DNA of 64,000 bases from Laccaria trichodermophora (GCA_018417955.1 JACTVC010000022.1:124001-188000), one strand, 5' to 3'; numbered from the stretch's first letter, positions 50,401 to 60,758 are shown. The notes: generated by a model not told the origin, from the sequence alone. Numbers and translations: made by a program.

Positions 50401-50752
50401 TTTAATTTGTGGTACGAACACGAGCCTGAGCGCCCACGATGTGAAATCCTATCTCTTGGATGGAAGGCGCATCTGCTGATTTGTCATAACTATCGGAGAG
50501 CAATTTTGACTCTGGCATGGTGATGAAGACGTTGATTAAAGCTTGTCGATCGAAAAAGAGGTTTACTGGAAGTTGGCTGGGTTGAAGGTTGTAGGTAAAG
50601 AAACTCGAAGAGACAATACCAAGACAATACACTTGGCGTACAGCTTTTTTCCACGGCACGATCGAAGAGATTATCCTCGTGGCGTCCACCAATGAACTCT
50701 GTACATCGAATATGGCAGTGTTATCAAGATTGAGCACAATGGCTTGACACAT
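44465..50752 (-). CDS. TPR-CHAT protein (caspase-like peptidase domain) with repeated N-terminal exons
   Basis: Minus strand. The C-terminal CHAT domain carries the caspase-type dyad: His in IVHFACHGSQDP and Cys in LAFLCACETAMGD. It begins WCPTGHFTFLPIHAAG and ends VSFQRWVPFIHMGK. Before it lie about 17 TPR-like repeats of 45 residues (consensus SLNNLASALLTRFGQGGQQS, then DLDEAISLHRQALELRLPPH). Upstream exons EFINDGEDDVSGMINLAVLL and MDREDTSELAKGLLTDFQKS join in phase. Further upstream three tandem exon sets (49440-50430), each TPGGESDRTEASAQGSPQLL + ANEEQITDIGTAGRTTDIDR + EFVNDGEN-type, are all phase 0, preceded by KLLSDSYDKSADAPSIQEIG. CHAT proteases with TPRs act as sensor-effector proteins in bacteria and are expanded in mushrooms; the target here is unknown. 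The start (MCQAIVLNL) is uncertain. Confidence 0.75.
46227..48528 (-). repeat. 135-bp tandem repeats encoding TPR units
   Basis: About 17 head-to-tail units of 45 codons within one exon. One unit carries an insertion of three codons (PPHPPHPH). Units differ at scattered positions, and the internal ones are most alike, as expected from unequal exchange or conversion. Confidence 0.85.
49440..50430 (-). repeat. Three tandem 335-bp units, each an exon triplet
   Basis: Units at about 49440-49775, 49775-50105 and 50105-50430. Each holds, in transcription order, a Gly/Glu/Ser-rich exon, an ANEEQ exon and a FVNDGEN exon, separated by short GT-AG introns that all fall between codons. Adding or losing one unit therefore keeps the CHAT frame. 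Confidence 0.7.
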
Positions 50753-50904
50753 GTGGGACTCGGAGCATATCTCCTGTCAACTGGAAACGATTCACACCAC
50801 CTGGACTTGCACAGCCGGCGTTGAGTCGCATATCTACGGCGCTCAGCATCCTCCGAGTCGGTGTGTGTATTACAGAGACTTCCCACCGGTAGCGTTGGCG
50901 GGAA

Positions 50905-52270
50905 CTACATCAACTTCCGACGACTCAGAACATCGATCGTATTCCCGGAAGTCCGCACCATAATCAAAGATTGGATTTCTCTCTGGTAGAGGAGTATGTG
51001 CCACACTCTCGTAAATGTTTGTGGCCCACCCCCGCATTTTGTCTTCTGTTGCCAGAGTTGTATTACAGACGGCTCTCCAATAATTTCATATGCACTTTGT
51101 GCAGTGACTTCAAACTCCTCGCCAACCCAACGCATTGGCTCCTCGCGTGAGACCAGAACTTGGTTACGAAGCGCATCAATTACGACTCGGTCGACAGCGA
51201 TTCCACATTGTTGAGCCGGGAGATCCGGAACCGTGAAGGCGTGCGTGCCTTGGCGTCAATCCTGACATGTTTGGTCTCTCATGCAAGCCGACGACAAGGA
51301 GAACGCCGATCAGGCTGTGCCCGAAGAGTCTTGTGATTATTCCAATATTCACCAAAATTGTCGAGTTGTTTCTGCAGAATTCCGGGCCATAACCAGTAGA
51401 ACAATTTTCTAGTATACTGATTCAACTTTCATAAGAACAAGACGAGAATAGAGAACATACGGATGGAGGGGATCATTAGGCTTATAAATTCCGCATTGGA
51501 ATCCACTGCGAATGGCATCCTTGATATTTTGGCCAAACGTTTGCTGAAACCGATGCCACAATCCTTCAATTGGCGTGTTGTGTACATGTCTCATTTGTAA
51601 TACGGGTGGGAATTCGTTTTCGTCAAGGTCTCGGGCATACATTATATTTCAGATGGGGAAAAACCAAGGATTCTAATTCAGCAAAGTTTTACTCACCGTA
51701 AACCTGTTTGGTTAGCGTATAACACTCCGGCCTTCTCGCTACCTTTATCCATAACGAGGGTAAATGCCAGGATTGGTTGCGGTGTTTGTTGTGCGAAATA
51801 TTGGAACGAAAACATCGCTGTAAGATGAAAAACGACGCACTGAGATATTTTTCTACGGATGTGCCCAACTGTAGTAGCGAGTCGTTTGTTTAAGACAACG
51901 AGCTGAAGAATATACGAGGACGATTGGTCCTTGATTGCGTAGGCACCCAAGCCTAGTACACCGTCCATATCGAGGCCTTCAGCATTCAATTTATCGTGAC
52001 CATCGGCGTGGTGTTGGTGATTAGGGCCAAGCGCTGAAAGATTAGATCGACGAATTCTATTGGAACCAGAAAAGCGCCGATGAATGCCCTGAATCTGGTG
52101 CATAATTTGACAGCACATTCTTGAATGAAGTCCCTAAATCCATTGAAAACTTCAATTCTGTACGATTATAAGAGTCAAACAAATGCAGTGTTTTACACAC
52201 CGCGGAAGAGGCATCCATTGATTGCTGAGAAGGGTTCTCCAATGGTCCCAGCCCCACGTCCTTGTGAAGG
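50905..52270 (-). pseudogene. Fungal single-domain integrase-type transposase, decayed
   Basis: Minus strand. The catalytic core is visible: IQGIHRRFSGSNRIRRSNLS, then ALGPNHQHHADGHDKLNAEG (first Asp), FTLVMDKGSEKAGVLYA (second Asp), and HNTPIEGLWHRFQQTFGQNI (Glu). KLFYWLWPGILQKQLDNFGE and a C-terminal EEPMRWVGEEFEVTAQSAYE follow. Introns lie after NQTGLR and after DPLHPY. Between NNHKTLRAQPDRR and CGIAVDRVVIDALRNQ the reading frame changes twice (PNMSGLTPRHARLH lies in the middle frame), so the gene is broken. No terminal repeats found. This family is widespread in mushrooms. Confidence 0.6.
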
Positions 52271-52284
52271 ATCATTTGCTGACT

Positions 52285-52497
52285 ACAAGATCACTGATTG
52301 TAGTCAAACGCTGGTCAGGATGGCGTTCTCCAAGTTCGCGTTGTATTTGACAAGTTGTAACAACTTTTCTTAGCGCATGAATAGTAAACGCATATCCATG
52401 CGTCATAACCAAGGTATTACAATGATCTATATAAGAGATTGTGCATTAACGAGACAGTAACGTTCCAAGAGCAGCCAAGCAGTACAAAAAAAAAACA
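52285..52497 (+). repeat. Dispersed 215-bp repeat, copy 2
   Basis: Second copy of the repeat at 40180-40393, ending in a run of ten A, immediately beyond the 3' end of the next minus-strand gene. It contains TATATAA, so it might donate a promoter. Confidence 0.5.
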
Positions 52498-52503
52498 CAT
52501 CCC

Positions 52504-53355
52504 TCACATCCCCATAAGGACAGCGAGCTCAATAATATCGACCCCCTCCCCCTCACCAACTACACCCCTCCACTCCGGTGCAACATACTCGACATCGTCA
52601 TCGATATGCCTCAACACATGCCCCGTCTCCTTCTCCGAAATAAAGCTCAAGTAGCACGCTACGACACTCATGATATCCACGGCACTTCCTTCCGGAGCCG
52701 TGACCAACGCATGAACGGGATCATCTCGCTTCGACTGTTGTTCCCGCAAAAAACCGTATGAAAACGAGGTAAATGGGGAAATGGGTGACGGTGGTTCTTG
52801 ACCACGGGCTTCCAAGTAATAGGGCAATGCCAAAGAGAGGAAATCCCGGGAAGAAATTAATTGTTCGTCGGAAAGGAGTGTGAAGTCTCGGATTCTGTGA
52901 GCGTATTTTCCGTGTTGTAAAGGAGCGGGGATGACGAGTGTGAGCGTGTGGGTTTCGTTGGATTCGTCGTATGTCGACCAGACACGTCCGGCGCGTAGGT
53001 CGTCGGTGGCGTGGATGATCTTGACAAAGTGGGTGATTCGGGTGGTGAGGTGTGTGGGGAGAATGAGGGTGGAGGGTGTGTAGGAGCCTGAAGAGAAAGC
53101 GACGGAGAGGAAGTCGACGAGGGTGTGGAAGGATTTTAAGGTGTGTGTTGTTTCTCGCTCGCGACTTGGATAGGTGGATCTCTTGCTACTTGAAGAGGTG
53201 AAAGGCGCAAACGCCTTTTGTTTGAGTCGTTTGATGGTCGTGCGTCGACCTCGCTGTGTGTCCGCCTTTGTCGGTTTGAAGGACGCTGAAGGGCAGGTGA
53301 CGACGCTCAGGCTGATGTTGCATCGGGCACGAAGGGGGTGTCGGACGGCTGGCAT
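52504..53355 (-). CDS. Hypothetical intronless basidiomycete protein, 283 aa
   Basis: Single open frame from MPAVRHPLRARCNISLSVVT to the stop at 52504. The basic N-terminus (TQRGRRTTIKRLKQKAF) could be a nuclear or mitochondrial signal. The C-terminal half has FLSLALPYYLEARGQEP and VHALVTAPEGSAVDIMSVVA followed by an acidic HIDDDVEYVAPEW. That layout weakly recalls unnamed mushroom proteins with a degenerate dual-specificity-phosphatase fold, but I see no intact C-x5-R loop, so I assign no function. Codon use and length support a real gene. Confidence 0.6.
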   Translation of the reverse strand: MPAVRHPLRARCNISLSVVTCPSASFKPTKADTQRGRRTTIKRLKQKAFAPFTSSSSKRSTYPSRERETTHTLKSFHTLVDFLSVAFSSGSYTPSTLILPTHLTTRITHFVKIIHATDDLRAGRVWSTYDESNETHTLTLVIPAPLQHGKYAHRIRDFTLLSDEQLISSRDFLSLALPYYLEARGQEPPSPISPFTSFSYGFLREQQSKRDDPVHALVTAPEGSAVDIMSVVACYLSFISEKETGHVLRHIDDDVEYVAPEWRGVVGEGEGVDIIELAVLMGM

Positions 53356-53842
53356 GTCGCTTTGAAGTGAATTATAGAGGTGAGTAAAAGAAGGTTGTCT
53401 TTGTCGTCTTTATGCTATCGTGATTAAAGGAAGCGTATTCGTGGATTGTCGTGACGAAGAGAAACCAGTCTCTGAATATGGATGGATGAAAGGCAAATCG
53501 CGACTCGATCGATGAGGGGGTCGACGAGGGGATGATGACCAGCTTGAAAGATACGGTGTGCCCCCGTTGGGCCTTTATAGCAAGACAGGTCAAGGCGTGG
53601 GCCATTGTGGTCTTTGTCTGCGTTGATTGGAAATTCGGTTATTGGGTCCGAGGGTTCTATGTGGCTTGGGGTGAGGCGCTTGGCAAGGCGTGTTGGCATT
53701 GGAGGAACTAGGAAAGAAGACTAGCGCGTTCTCGAGGATGGACGACGAGTCCCGCCTGGATGGAAAAAATCGATGTCATGGCGCAAGTTCAAGATCAAGT
53801 CTCCGAAGAGATCCCATTAGCGTGACCGTCACCATTCGCACT

Positions 53843-54956
53843 ATGCCTCCACCTCTTTCTCCTCTCATCCCAATCCCCGACTTTCTGACAGGCTTCACAA
53901 CCTGCACCTCGCTAAACGACAAACGCATTCAAATCGTTACTCTAGATGACCAATCCCTCGGCGTACACCATCTATCACATAAGACAACACACAACACCAC
54001 CATCCCTCCCTCTCCTCACTCGCCTTCTCCCGACATACCACCTCCCGACGTCGCATGGGAAGCGTATTACCCCAAAGGAAGTGTAAACCCGACAGCCCCC
54101 ATCCCAGGCGGGTTCACCTTCTACCTGTCCGGTCCTCCATTCTTCTCAGAAGCTTTGCAAGAGGCTAAGGAGGTTATGATGAGTTACCGGTTGATGTTAG
54201 CCGAGGAATGGGATTGGGTTAAGGGGGGGAAACTTCCTGGAATCTGTAAGTGTCTCAACCATCTGCTTTGATTGTCCTACTTGACTCATTGGTAGTCGAG
54301 TTGGCGGAGTAGGAGACTTGGCGTATGGATGTACGGGCGGACGGAAGGAGCAGAGGTGTCAGTGTTTTGATTTGAGGGTAATGTGGCGGTGAGTTGTTGG
54401 ATGAGTAGAGTTCATGGTACACTTTACTGATGGAGATGAACAGGCCGAAATCCGTCGGCGAACTATACGCCTACATCCCACCAACACCACGTAACGCGGG
54501 CCAGCTATCACGAGTCCCTCCACTTTCGAAGGAAAACAGCGATTATGGATATTCTGTTGGCAGGGGCGCTTTTCACCTCGATCGTGCTGTAGGACGGTGG
54601 ATAAGCGTTGCATTTCGAGTCAAGTTGAATGATATTGGGGAGGAGAACGGTGCGTCATGTCTCTTGCTTCGAAAATCGTCACGCCTTACTTTCATTATTA
54701 GGCGAAATAATGCTCTACATCGACGGCTCCCCCGTTATCTCCACCGACGGATTATCTCTCCGTTCTTCTGAAGAGGGAAAAATTACGGGAATGCATTTTC
54801 AGACTTTTTTCGGCGGTGCGTTCGTTTGTCATTCAATCATTATAAAATTCTGACTGGGATTGGGATTGGGATTGGTTAGGTCATGCCGACGATTGGGCCT
54901 CGTCAAAAGATCAGAGAGCTTCGTTTGCGGATGTTACGGGGGTAATCGTTGAATGA
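53843..54956 (+). CDS. PL14-like polysaccharide lyase
   Basis: Family PL14 enzymes cleave uronic-acid polymers (alginate, glucuronan). The protein reads MPPPLSPLIPIPDFLTGFTT, VAWEAYYPKGSVNPTAPIPG, GFTFYLSGPPFFSEALQEAK, LAEEWDWVKGGKLPGIFGGV, GDLAYGCTGGRKEQRCQCFD, VGELYAYIPPTPRNAGQL, YGYSVGRGAFHLDRAVGRWI, VAFRVKLNDIGEENGEIMLY, KITGMHFQTFFGGHADDWAS and ends ADVTGVIVE. These are the strands and turns of the PL14 jelly roll as I know them. Five exons join in phase when the acceptor at ...TAGTCGAG|TTGGCGG and the donor at GTGGCG|GTGAGT are used. No signal peptide is evident, so either the true start is upstream or the protein is intracellular. Confidence 0.75.
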
Positions 54957-55136
54957 GTCGCCCTAATATAGGCGAGTCCTTCGATACGGTCCGATATACA
55001 CTTGCTGAACTTGGGAGTGGACGTAGACATCACGATTGCGTTTTTCACTAGGAACGAGTACCACTGAGAATTCAGAATCCGGTACGACTTCAAAGCCAAC
55101 ACACATCTCTGAGGTGCTCTACGGAAAGACAAGCGC

Positions 55137-55242
55137 GGGCACATGGTGTAGCTGGTTATCACGCCCGCTTAGCATGGACAGTTCGGGATATTCTGGATAT
55201 CAGGCATGCGGGCGGTCCCCGGTTCAATTCCGGGTGTGTCCA
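55137..55242 (+). tRNA. tRNA-Ala (AGC) with 32-nt intron
   Basis: The acceptor stem GGGCACA/TGTGTCC has one G-U pair and discriminator A. The anticodon stem is CCCGC/GCGGG around TTAGCA-intron-T, and the T arm is CCCGG-TTCAATT-CCGGG. The intron follows position 37. Confidence 0.88.
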
Positions 55243-55823
55243 AATCACAATATGCGCATGAGGCTTGTGCAAGGAGTCGTGAAACGCTTTTAGATGAGAT
55301 ACTAGGGCGCTCTATTTAGGCGCGGTGTCCTGAGAGCATCGCGATCAGCCTCGCCTTGAATCTTTTTGTCAAAGCTTTTCATTAGAGTTTCTGCAGATTT
55401 TTGCGAAGACATATATAGGCTTCGGAGGTTAACAACTTGGAGAGACCACAAGCTGGTTTTAGCTCAGCGATCAAGCCTATTTCGACGCTTTTTGAGGAGG
55501 TAACGATAACAAAGAACAAGACGAGAGCACTAACATCGAGGCTAATAACAGCTGGAAAACCCGAGACGAGACATTCTCAAAAATGTCAGGACTTCATTTT
55601 GCCTATAATTTAAGAAAAGAACAGATGCCGCAAAATAAAGGACTGACACTGCGTGAGCGTTTTAAAGAAGTTTTAACGTTCCAAAGGGACAATAATTTGC
55701 AAATGCTTGATATTAAATGATTAACCAAGATGAATGGAGTACTATAACCATTGTGGTATTGGCTTTCATTCTAAGTAATAGCGCGCGGTGATCTACAACT
55801 ACATCAGTTCTTTGCTTTACACG

Positions 55824-55947
55824 GCTCGGTAGCGTAGTGGTTATCGCAAGGGTCTAGTGCGGGCCTCATCATGATCAGTGTGTCATCATCCTGTGGTGGC
55901 ACCGTCCGCACTAGATATGAAGCCTCGTTCGAATCGAGGACTGAGCA
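55824..55947 (+). ncRNA. tRNA-like element, class alpha, copy 1
   Basis: Acceptor halves GCTCGGT/ACTGAGC pair over 7 bp. The D stem is GCG/CGC, and the T arm CTCG-TTCGAAT-CGAG. A-box-like TAGCGTAGTGG and B-box-like GTTCGAATC are both present. In place of a 17-nt anticodon arm there is a long insert with perfect 10-bp arms TCTAGTGCGG (55853-55862) and CCGCACTAGA (55906-55915). A T-run follows about 30 nt downstream. Confidence 0.7.
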
Positions 55948-56026
55948 CTATGTACGTACACTGTATGTGTGTTTGTTTTAAATTTTATAAATAATTTCTT
56001 TTCAATGTTATTACTCACTTCGCACA

Positions 56027-56145
56027 ACTCGGAAGCGTAGTGATTATCGCATGCGTTGCTTTGCTTGCGTTCAAACTTCAGAGGGGTCCTCTGGCGACAT
56101 GCACGCACATTATGTCAAAGCCTCGTTCGGATCAAGGACTGAGCT
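56027..56145 (+). ncRNA. tRNA-like element, class beta, copy 1
   Basis: Same frame of A-box-like AGCGTAGTG and GTTCGGATC with ACTGAGC end. The acceptor 5' half (ACTCGGA) pairs imperfectly. The insert holds CAGAG/CTCTG and TGCGT/ACGCA hairpins. A run of seven T follows about 30 nt downstream. Confidence 0.6.
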
Positions 56146-56320
56146 CGAAAAATAGTTAAAGATAGTTGGTCTAATTTTTTTGAGGAAATTGTGCGCGATC
56201 GTTAGCATGCTTGACTTGAAGGGGATTAGGTGTACGTGATAATGGAGGAAGCCTCAGGAAGGTTTTATAGAACGAGAAAAATGAGTCAATAAGAATTGAA
56301 ATTACTACTAACTTCGTGTA

Positions 56321-56410
56321 GTTCGGTAGTGTAGTGGTTATCGCTTGCAAAGTGAAGTTTTGAAGCATGGCACTTCAATGCAAAGCCTCGTTCGAATCGG
56401 AGACTGAGAT
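56321..56410 (+). ncRNA. tRNA-like element, class gamma, copy 1
   Basis: Shortest class. The insert folds as TTGCA/TGCAA, then TGAAGT/ACTTCA, with an apical loop of about 13 nt. The T arm is GTTCGAATC and the end ACTGAGA. Position 33 is not T, so a decoding tRNA is unlikely. Confidence 0.6.
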
Positions 56411-56979
56411 ATAGGAGAAGAATTCGGAACTTCATTTTGTTTACATTTCTAAGAAGAACAGGTGCATGGAGAGGTAGCGCATACTGCTACTGCGTGAGTG
56501 CTCCAAAAACAGTTGAGCGACGTTTCAAAGGGACAAAAAAAAGCTTAATATTATCCTGTTAGACGTCTAACGTCAAACTCCAAAATTAACGGACCGCCGC
56601 GGTACTGGTTATCGTTCTGGAGGCCCAAGAAGTAGGGGGTGATCAGGTGATAAATACAATCCACCCGCCTTTTGCAAAGTCATAAAGGCAGTTTTTACAC
56701 CACGGGATGGGTAGAGTTCCCAAGCGTTTCTCATTCAGAACACTATCTACTGTAATTGCAGTCGATGCAAACGTGATAAAAGAAATGATCAAGGTTTGAA
56801 TTTACTTGTTGCATCCACTTTTGCGTGGCTAGAGCATCTACAAGATTTATTACGAGGAAAATAATAAAGCTTTACTTGTATTCGTATCAGAACCCAGCTA
56901 GATTTGTGGGTGAGTCAGTCGCGTTGCAGTCGCGTCAACGAGGTCACGCGGTCACGGGATGAACCCCTCGGCGAACACC

Positions 56980-57290
56980 GGTGACCGTACATCACAATAG
57001 CCTGAAACAACACCACCATCCCTCCCTCTCCTCACTCGCCCTCTCCCTCTTCCTCCAACGTACCACCTCTCGATGTCGCGTGGGAAGCATAAACCCGACA
57101 GCTCCCATCCTAGGCGGGTTCAACGTTCAGCGCTCAGCTTCTACCTGTCCGGTCCTCCAGAGTTGGCGGCTTAGGAGACAATTCAAGTTGGTGTATGGGT
57201 GTACATTGTACGGGCGGATGGGAAGAGCAGAGGTGTCATCATCTGGATTCGAGGTTAATGTGGCGGTGAGTGTCGGATGACTAGGATTCA
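56980..57290 (+). pseudogene. PL14 lyase fragment (5' part, internally deleted)
   Basis: Matches scattered parts of 53990-54410, with landmarks CACCACCATCCCTCCCTCTC, CCGACAGC(T/C)CCCATCC and TACCTGTCCGGTCCTCC. The exon coding AEEWDWVKGG is missing and the frame is lost. Confidence 0.6.
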
Positions 57291-57339
57291 TGGTACGCTG
57301 ATTTTTTTGTGTCTTGGTTTTGAAGTCGTACCAGATTCT

Positions 57340-57968
57340 GTATTCTCAGTGTTACTTGTTCCGAGTAAAAACCGAAATGGTGATGTCTACATCCACTCCT
57401 AAGTTCAGCAAGTGTATATAAGATTTTATCGAGGCACTCGCCTAAAGTAGAGGGACTTCATTGAACGATGACCCCCGTAACATCTGCAAACCAAGCTCTC
57501 TGATCTTTTGACGAAGCCCAATCGTCGGCATGACCTAATTGAGCCCAATCCCAGTCAACTTTTACAACAATTGAATGACAAACGCACGCACCGCCAAAAA
57601 AGTCTGAAAATGCATTCCTATAATTTTTCCCCCTCAGAAGTTCGGAGGTATAATCCGTCGATGGAGATGACGGGGGAGCCGTCGATGTAGAGTGTCATTT
57701 TGCCTAATGATAAAAGTAAGGCGTGACGATTCTCGAAGCAAGAGACATGACGCACAGTTCCCCTCCCCAACATCATTCAACTTGACTCGGAACGCAACGC
57801 TCATTCAGCGTCCTACAGCACGATCGAGATGAAAAGAGCCTCTTCCAACGGAATATCCGTAATCACTGTTTTCTATCGAGAGTCGAGGGAGCTGGTGGGC
57901 ATAGCGTAGTGTTGGTGGGATGTAGGCGTATAATTCACCGACAGATTTCGGCCTGTTCATCTCCTCTC
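57340..57968 (-). pseudogene. PL14 lyase fragment (3' part), inverted
   Basis: Reverse-complement match to about 54420-55110, covering the last three exons and 3' flank of the lyase gene. The Trp of GRWIS has become TGA, so it is dead. The inversion joins directly to the region before the second tRNA-Ala locus. Confidence 0.65.
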
Positions 57969-57994
57969 AGGTGCCTCTACCGAAAGATAAGCGC

Positions 57995-58684
57995 GGGCAC
58001 ATGGTGTCAAGGGGGTGTCGGGATTAGAATGCCGGACCGGAGGCTGGTAGGTAGGTCCAGCCGTCGGGCCTGAAAAAAAAAAATGGACGTCACCCAAACT
58101 TCACTTAAAAACGAGGTTGGGCAGGTTCTGAGGAGGACCATACAATGTAATGAGCTTGTAGGAGTATATAGATCAATATAAAGCACTCAAAACGGCTTGT
58201 TGTTCATTATTTTACCAAGAATTGATGATCAAGGTGGGTGTGCGATAACAACATTTCTCTCAAAATTGGCTTTGAAAGGCAAGGTAACGAAAGCCTGCCG
58301 TTTTACACCTATATAGAACTCAACTATATCTAAAGAGGATTGAAATATATTCACAAGGATTCACAACATGCCCCAATTTTGGAACAACAGTCAACTGTGG
58401 TACAGGGGGAATCCAAAACCTGAATAAACGGGAAATTATGTCGAAAATATCTACAGTGATGATGTCACTATTACCATATATAGACTGGTGCCTGATTACG
58501 TAGTAGGTAGGTCGACCTCCCACCGCTGAGAAAAAAAAATCGACCCTAGGTCTCTTTTTTTTTTTAATCCCGACACCCCCTTGCATGGTGTAGTTGGTTA
58601 TCACGCCCGCTTAGCATGGACAGTTCGGGATATTCTGGATATCAGCCATGCGGGCGGTCCCCGGTTCAATTCCGGGTGTGTCCA
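57995..58684 (+). pseudogene. tRNA-Ala (AGC) copy 2, split by a transposon
   Basis: GGGCACATGGTGT at 57995-58007 continues at 58592 with AGTTGGTTATCACGCCCGCT and the rest of the gene to 58684. With the insert removed and one target duplication dropped, it equals the tRNA at 55137 apart from one change in the D loop and one in the intron. Confidence 0.85.
58008..58583. mobile_element. hAT-like non-autonomous element inside tRNA-Ala
   Basis: A 576-bp element with perfect 19-bp inverted ends (CAAGGGGGTGTCGGGATTA) and an exact 8-bp target duplication CATGGTGT (58000-58007 and 58584-58591). GTAGGTAGGTC occurs in inverted orientation near both ends next to A- or T-runs. No transposase. TSD size and CA-type end fit hAT. 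Confidence 0.9.
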
Positions 58685-59170
58685 AATCGTGTTATGCACT
58701 CGAGTGGTGGAGAGGCGAGTCGTGAAAATGCTTGTAGATAAGATACTAAGGGCGCCCTTTTTAGGCGCGGTGTCTGCCTGAGAGCATAACGATGTTTTTA
58801 GGGTTTCTACAGATTTTGCGAAGAAATATACTTGATAGGCTTCGGAAGGTTTCAACTTTGGAGAGGCCACAAGCTGGTGATACTAATAGATAGCTCAGGC
58901 CATCTTCAAGGAGGTGACGTTCAGAAAGGGGGGACGGGAAAAAACAAGTCAAATGCACTTCGACATCGAGGCTCATAACAGCCGAGACGAGACATCCTCA
59001 GAAACGTCAGGACTTCATTTGCCCCTACGAATCCAAAGCTGAACAGAACACTATGACCGCTGCGGTGTTGGCTATCACTCTGAAGATTCAAGTAAACAAG
59101 TACGTAGTGGCGCGCTGTACAGAAATTGATCTTGGGCCTTTACAACTAAATTTGTTGTTTGCTTTGCACG

Positions 59171-59285
59171 GCTCGGTAGCGTAGTGGTTATCGCGTTGCG
59201 TGTAGTGCTACGATGTGTGTCATCATCCTGTGATGGCACCATCCGCACTAGACGCCGCAGCCTCGTTCGAATCGAGGACTGAGCG
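59171..59285 (+). ncRNA. tRNA-like element, class alpha, copy 2
   Basis: GCTCGGT/ACTGAGC acceptor, TAGCGTAGTGG and GTTCGAATC intact. The insert shares GTGTCATCATCCTGTG(G/A)TGGCACC with alpha 1, with TAGTGC/GCACTA arms closed by TGCG/CGCA. T-runs follow within about 45 nt. Confidence 0.7.
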
Positions 59286-59361
59286 CTATATGAATGCCTG
59301 ACAGATAGTTTTCTCTATTTTTTTCTTCAGTAAGAATTGATGTTATTACTAACTTTGCACA

Positions 59362-59464
59362 GCTCGGAAGCGTAGTGGGTATAGCATGCGTACTAGCTTT
59401 GCTTGCGATCAAAGGGGTCGCACGCACATTACGTCAAAGCCTCGTTCGAATCAAGGACTGAGCT
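59362..59464 (+). ncRNA. tRNA-like element, class beta, copy 2
   Basis: GCTCGGA start, A-box-like AGCGTAGTGGG and B-box GTTCGAATC, with a shorter insert keeping ATGCGT...ACGCAC. A run of eight T follows about 25 nt downstream. Confidence 0.62.
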
Positions 59465-59619
59465 CTGCATGGCCGATAGTTGGCGCAATTTTTTTTGTGA
59501 AATTGTGTGCGATCGTTAACATGCTTGACATAACTTGAAGAGACTTAGATGCAGAGGATGGTTTTATAGAACGCGAAAAATAAGTCAATAACAGTTGATA
59601 TTATCACTAACTTCGTGTA

Positions 59620-59709
59620 GCTCGGTAGCAGAGTGGTTATCGCTTGCGCAGTGAAGTTCTAACGCATAGCACTTCAATGCAAAGCCTCGTGCAAATCGGG
59701 GACTGAGAT
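59620..59709 (+). ncRNA. tRNA-like element, class gamma, copy 2
   Basis: GCTCGGT start; insert TTGCGCAGTGAAGTTC...CACTTCAATGCAA. The B box is weakened (GTGCAAATC). A T-run follows about 24 nt downstream. Confidence 0.58.
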
Positions 59710-60636
59710 ATGAAAAATAACCCAAGACTCATTTTTCTTACATTTGAAGGGGAAGAGGCGGGTGGAAAATTCGAGTAGACTGCCAGTGCGTGAATGTTCC
59801 AAAAACAGATGAGCGACGAAGTTTCAAAGGGCAGAAAAAGCTTGATGCCACTGTTTAATGTTTAATGTTAAAATGAACTGACCGCTGCGGTACTGGTTAT
59901 CGTTCTAGAGATCCAAGAAGTAGGGGTGACCAGATGATAAATACAGGCCACGGGGTAGAGTGCCCAAGCGGTTCTCATTCCACTGACCTCATCCAAAACA
60001 CTATATAATTGCAATCATTGCAAACGTGATAAAAAAAATAACCTTCTTGTTGCGTCCACTTTTGCGTGGCTAGAACGTCTAGACTCTACAAGATATGCGT
60101 ATCATAACTCAGTTAAATTTGTGGGCACAGTGGTTGTGTCCGCAGGAGTTCAGTCAACGACGAGCACAACACGCAACCCACGCTCGCTTCGGAGGTTCAC
60201 AGCTTTGGAGAGGCCACACGCTGGCATTAGCTCAGTGATCAGGCCTTTCTCAAAGTCACTTGAGGAGGTAACGATAAGAAACAGGGAACTGGCAAAAAAC
60301 AAGACGAGGGCGCTGGAACTTCGAGGTTCTTAACAGCCAGAATGCTGGATAGTACTTAGACATCCTCAGACAGGTCAGGACTTCATTTTGTTTACAATTC
60401 CAAGAAGAACATCGCTGCGTGAACGTTCTCACCGAAGCTTCAACGTTTCAAACGAAGTTTCAAAGGGACTACAAATGCTAAATGATCAACGATTGACCAA
60501 GATCAACGGAGTACTATCACCGCCGAGATGTTGGCTATCATTCTGGAGATCCAGGCAAGTAAGTACTAGCGCGCGGTAAAAAAAATTGCAATTGATCTTG
60601 AGCCTTTAGATCTAAATTTGATAGTTGCTTTGCACG

Positions 60637-60758
60637 GCTCGGTAGCGTAGTGGTTATCGCATGCGATCGGTGTGGTGCCATCAATGCACCCAGTCGGGTG
60701 CATTGATGGCACAAGATCTCACTGCTCGTCAAGCCTCGTTCGAATCGAGGACTGAGCA
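60637..60758 (+). ncRNA. tRNA-like element, class alpha, copy 3
   Basis: Acceptor, D and T arms match alpha 1. The inner hairpin has been replaced by a different perfect 17-bp hairpin, GTGCCATCAATGCACCC (60675-60691) against its complement (60696-60712), with a 4-nt loop. TTTTT follows within 20 nt. Confidence 0.72.

Noticed and set aside
54855..54876. Interstitial telomere-like repeat (GGGATT units)
   Set aside because: Only about three and a half units, in an intron, and not the TTAGGG register expected for fungal telomeres.
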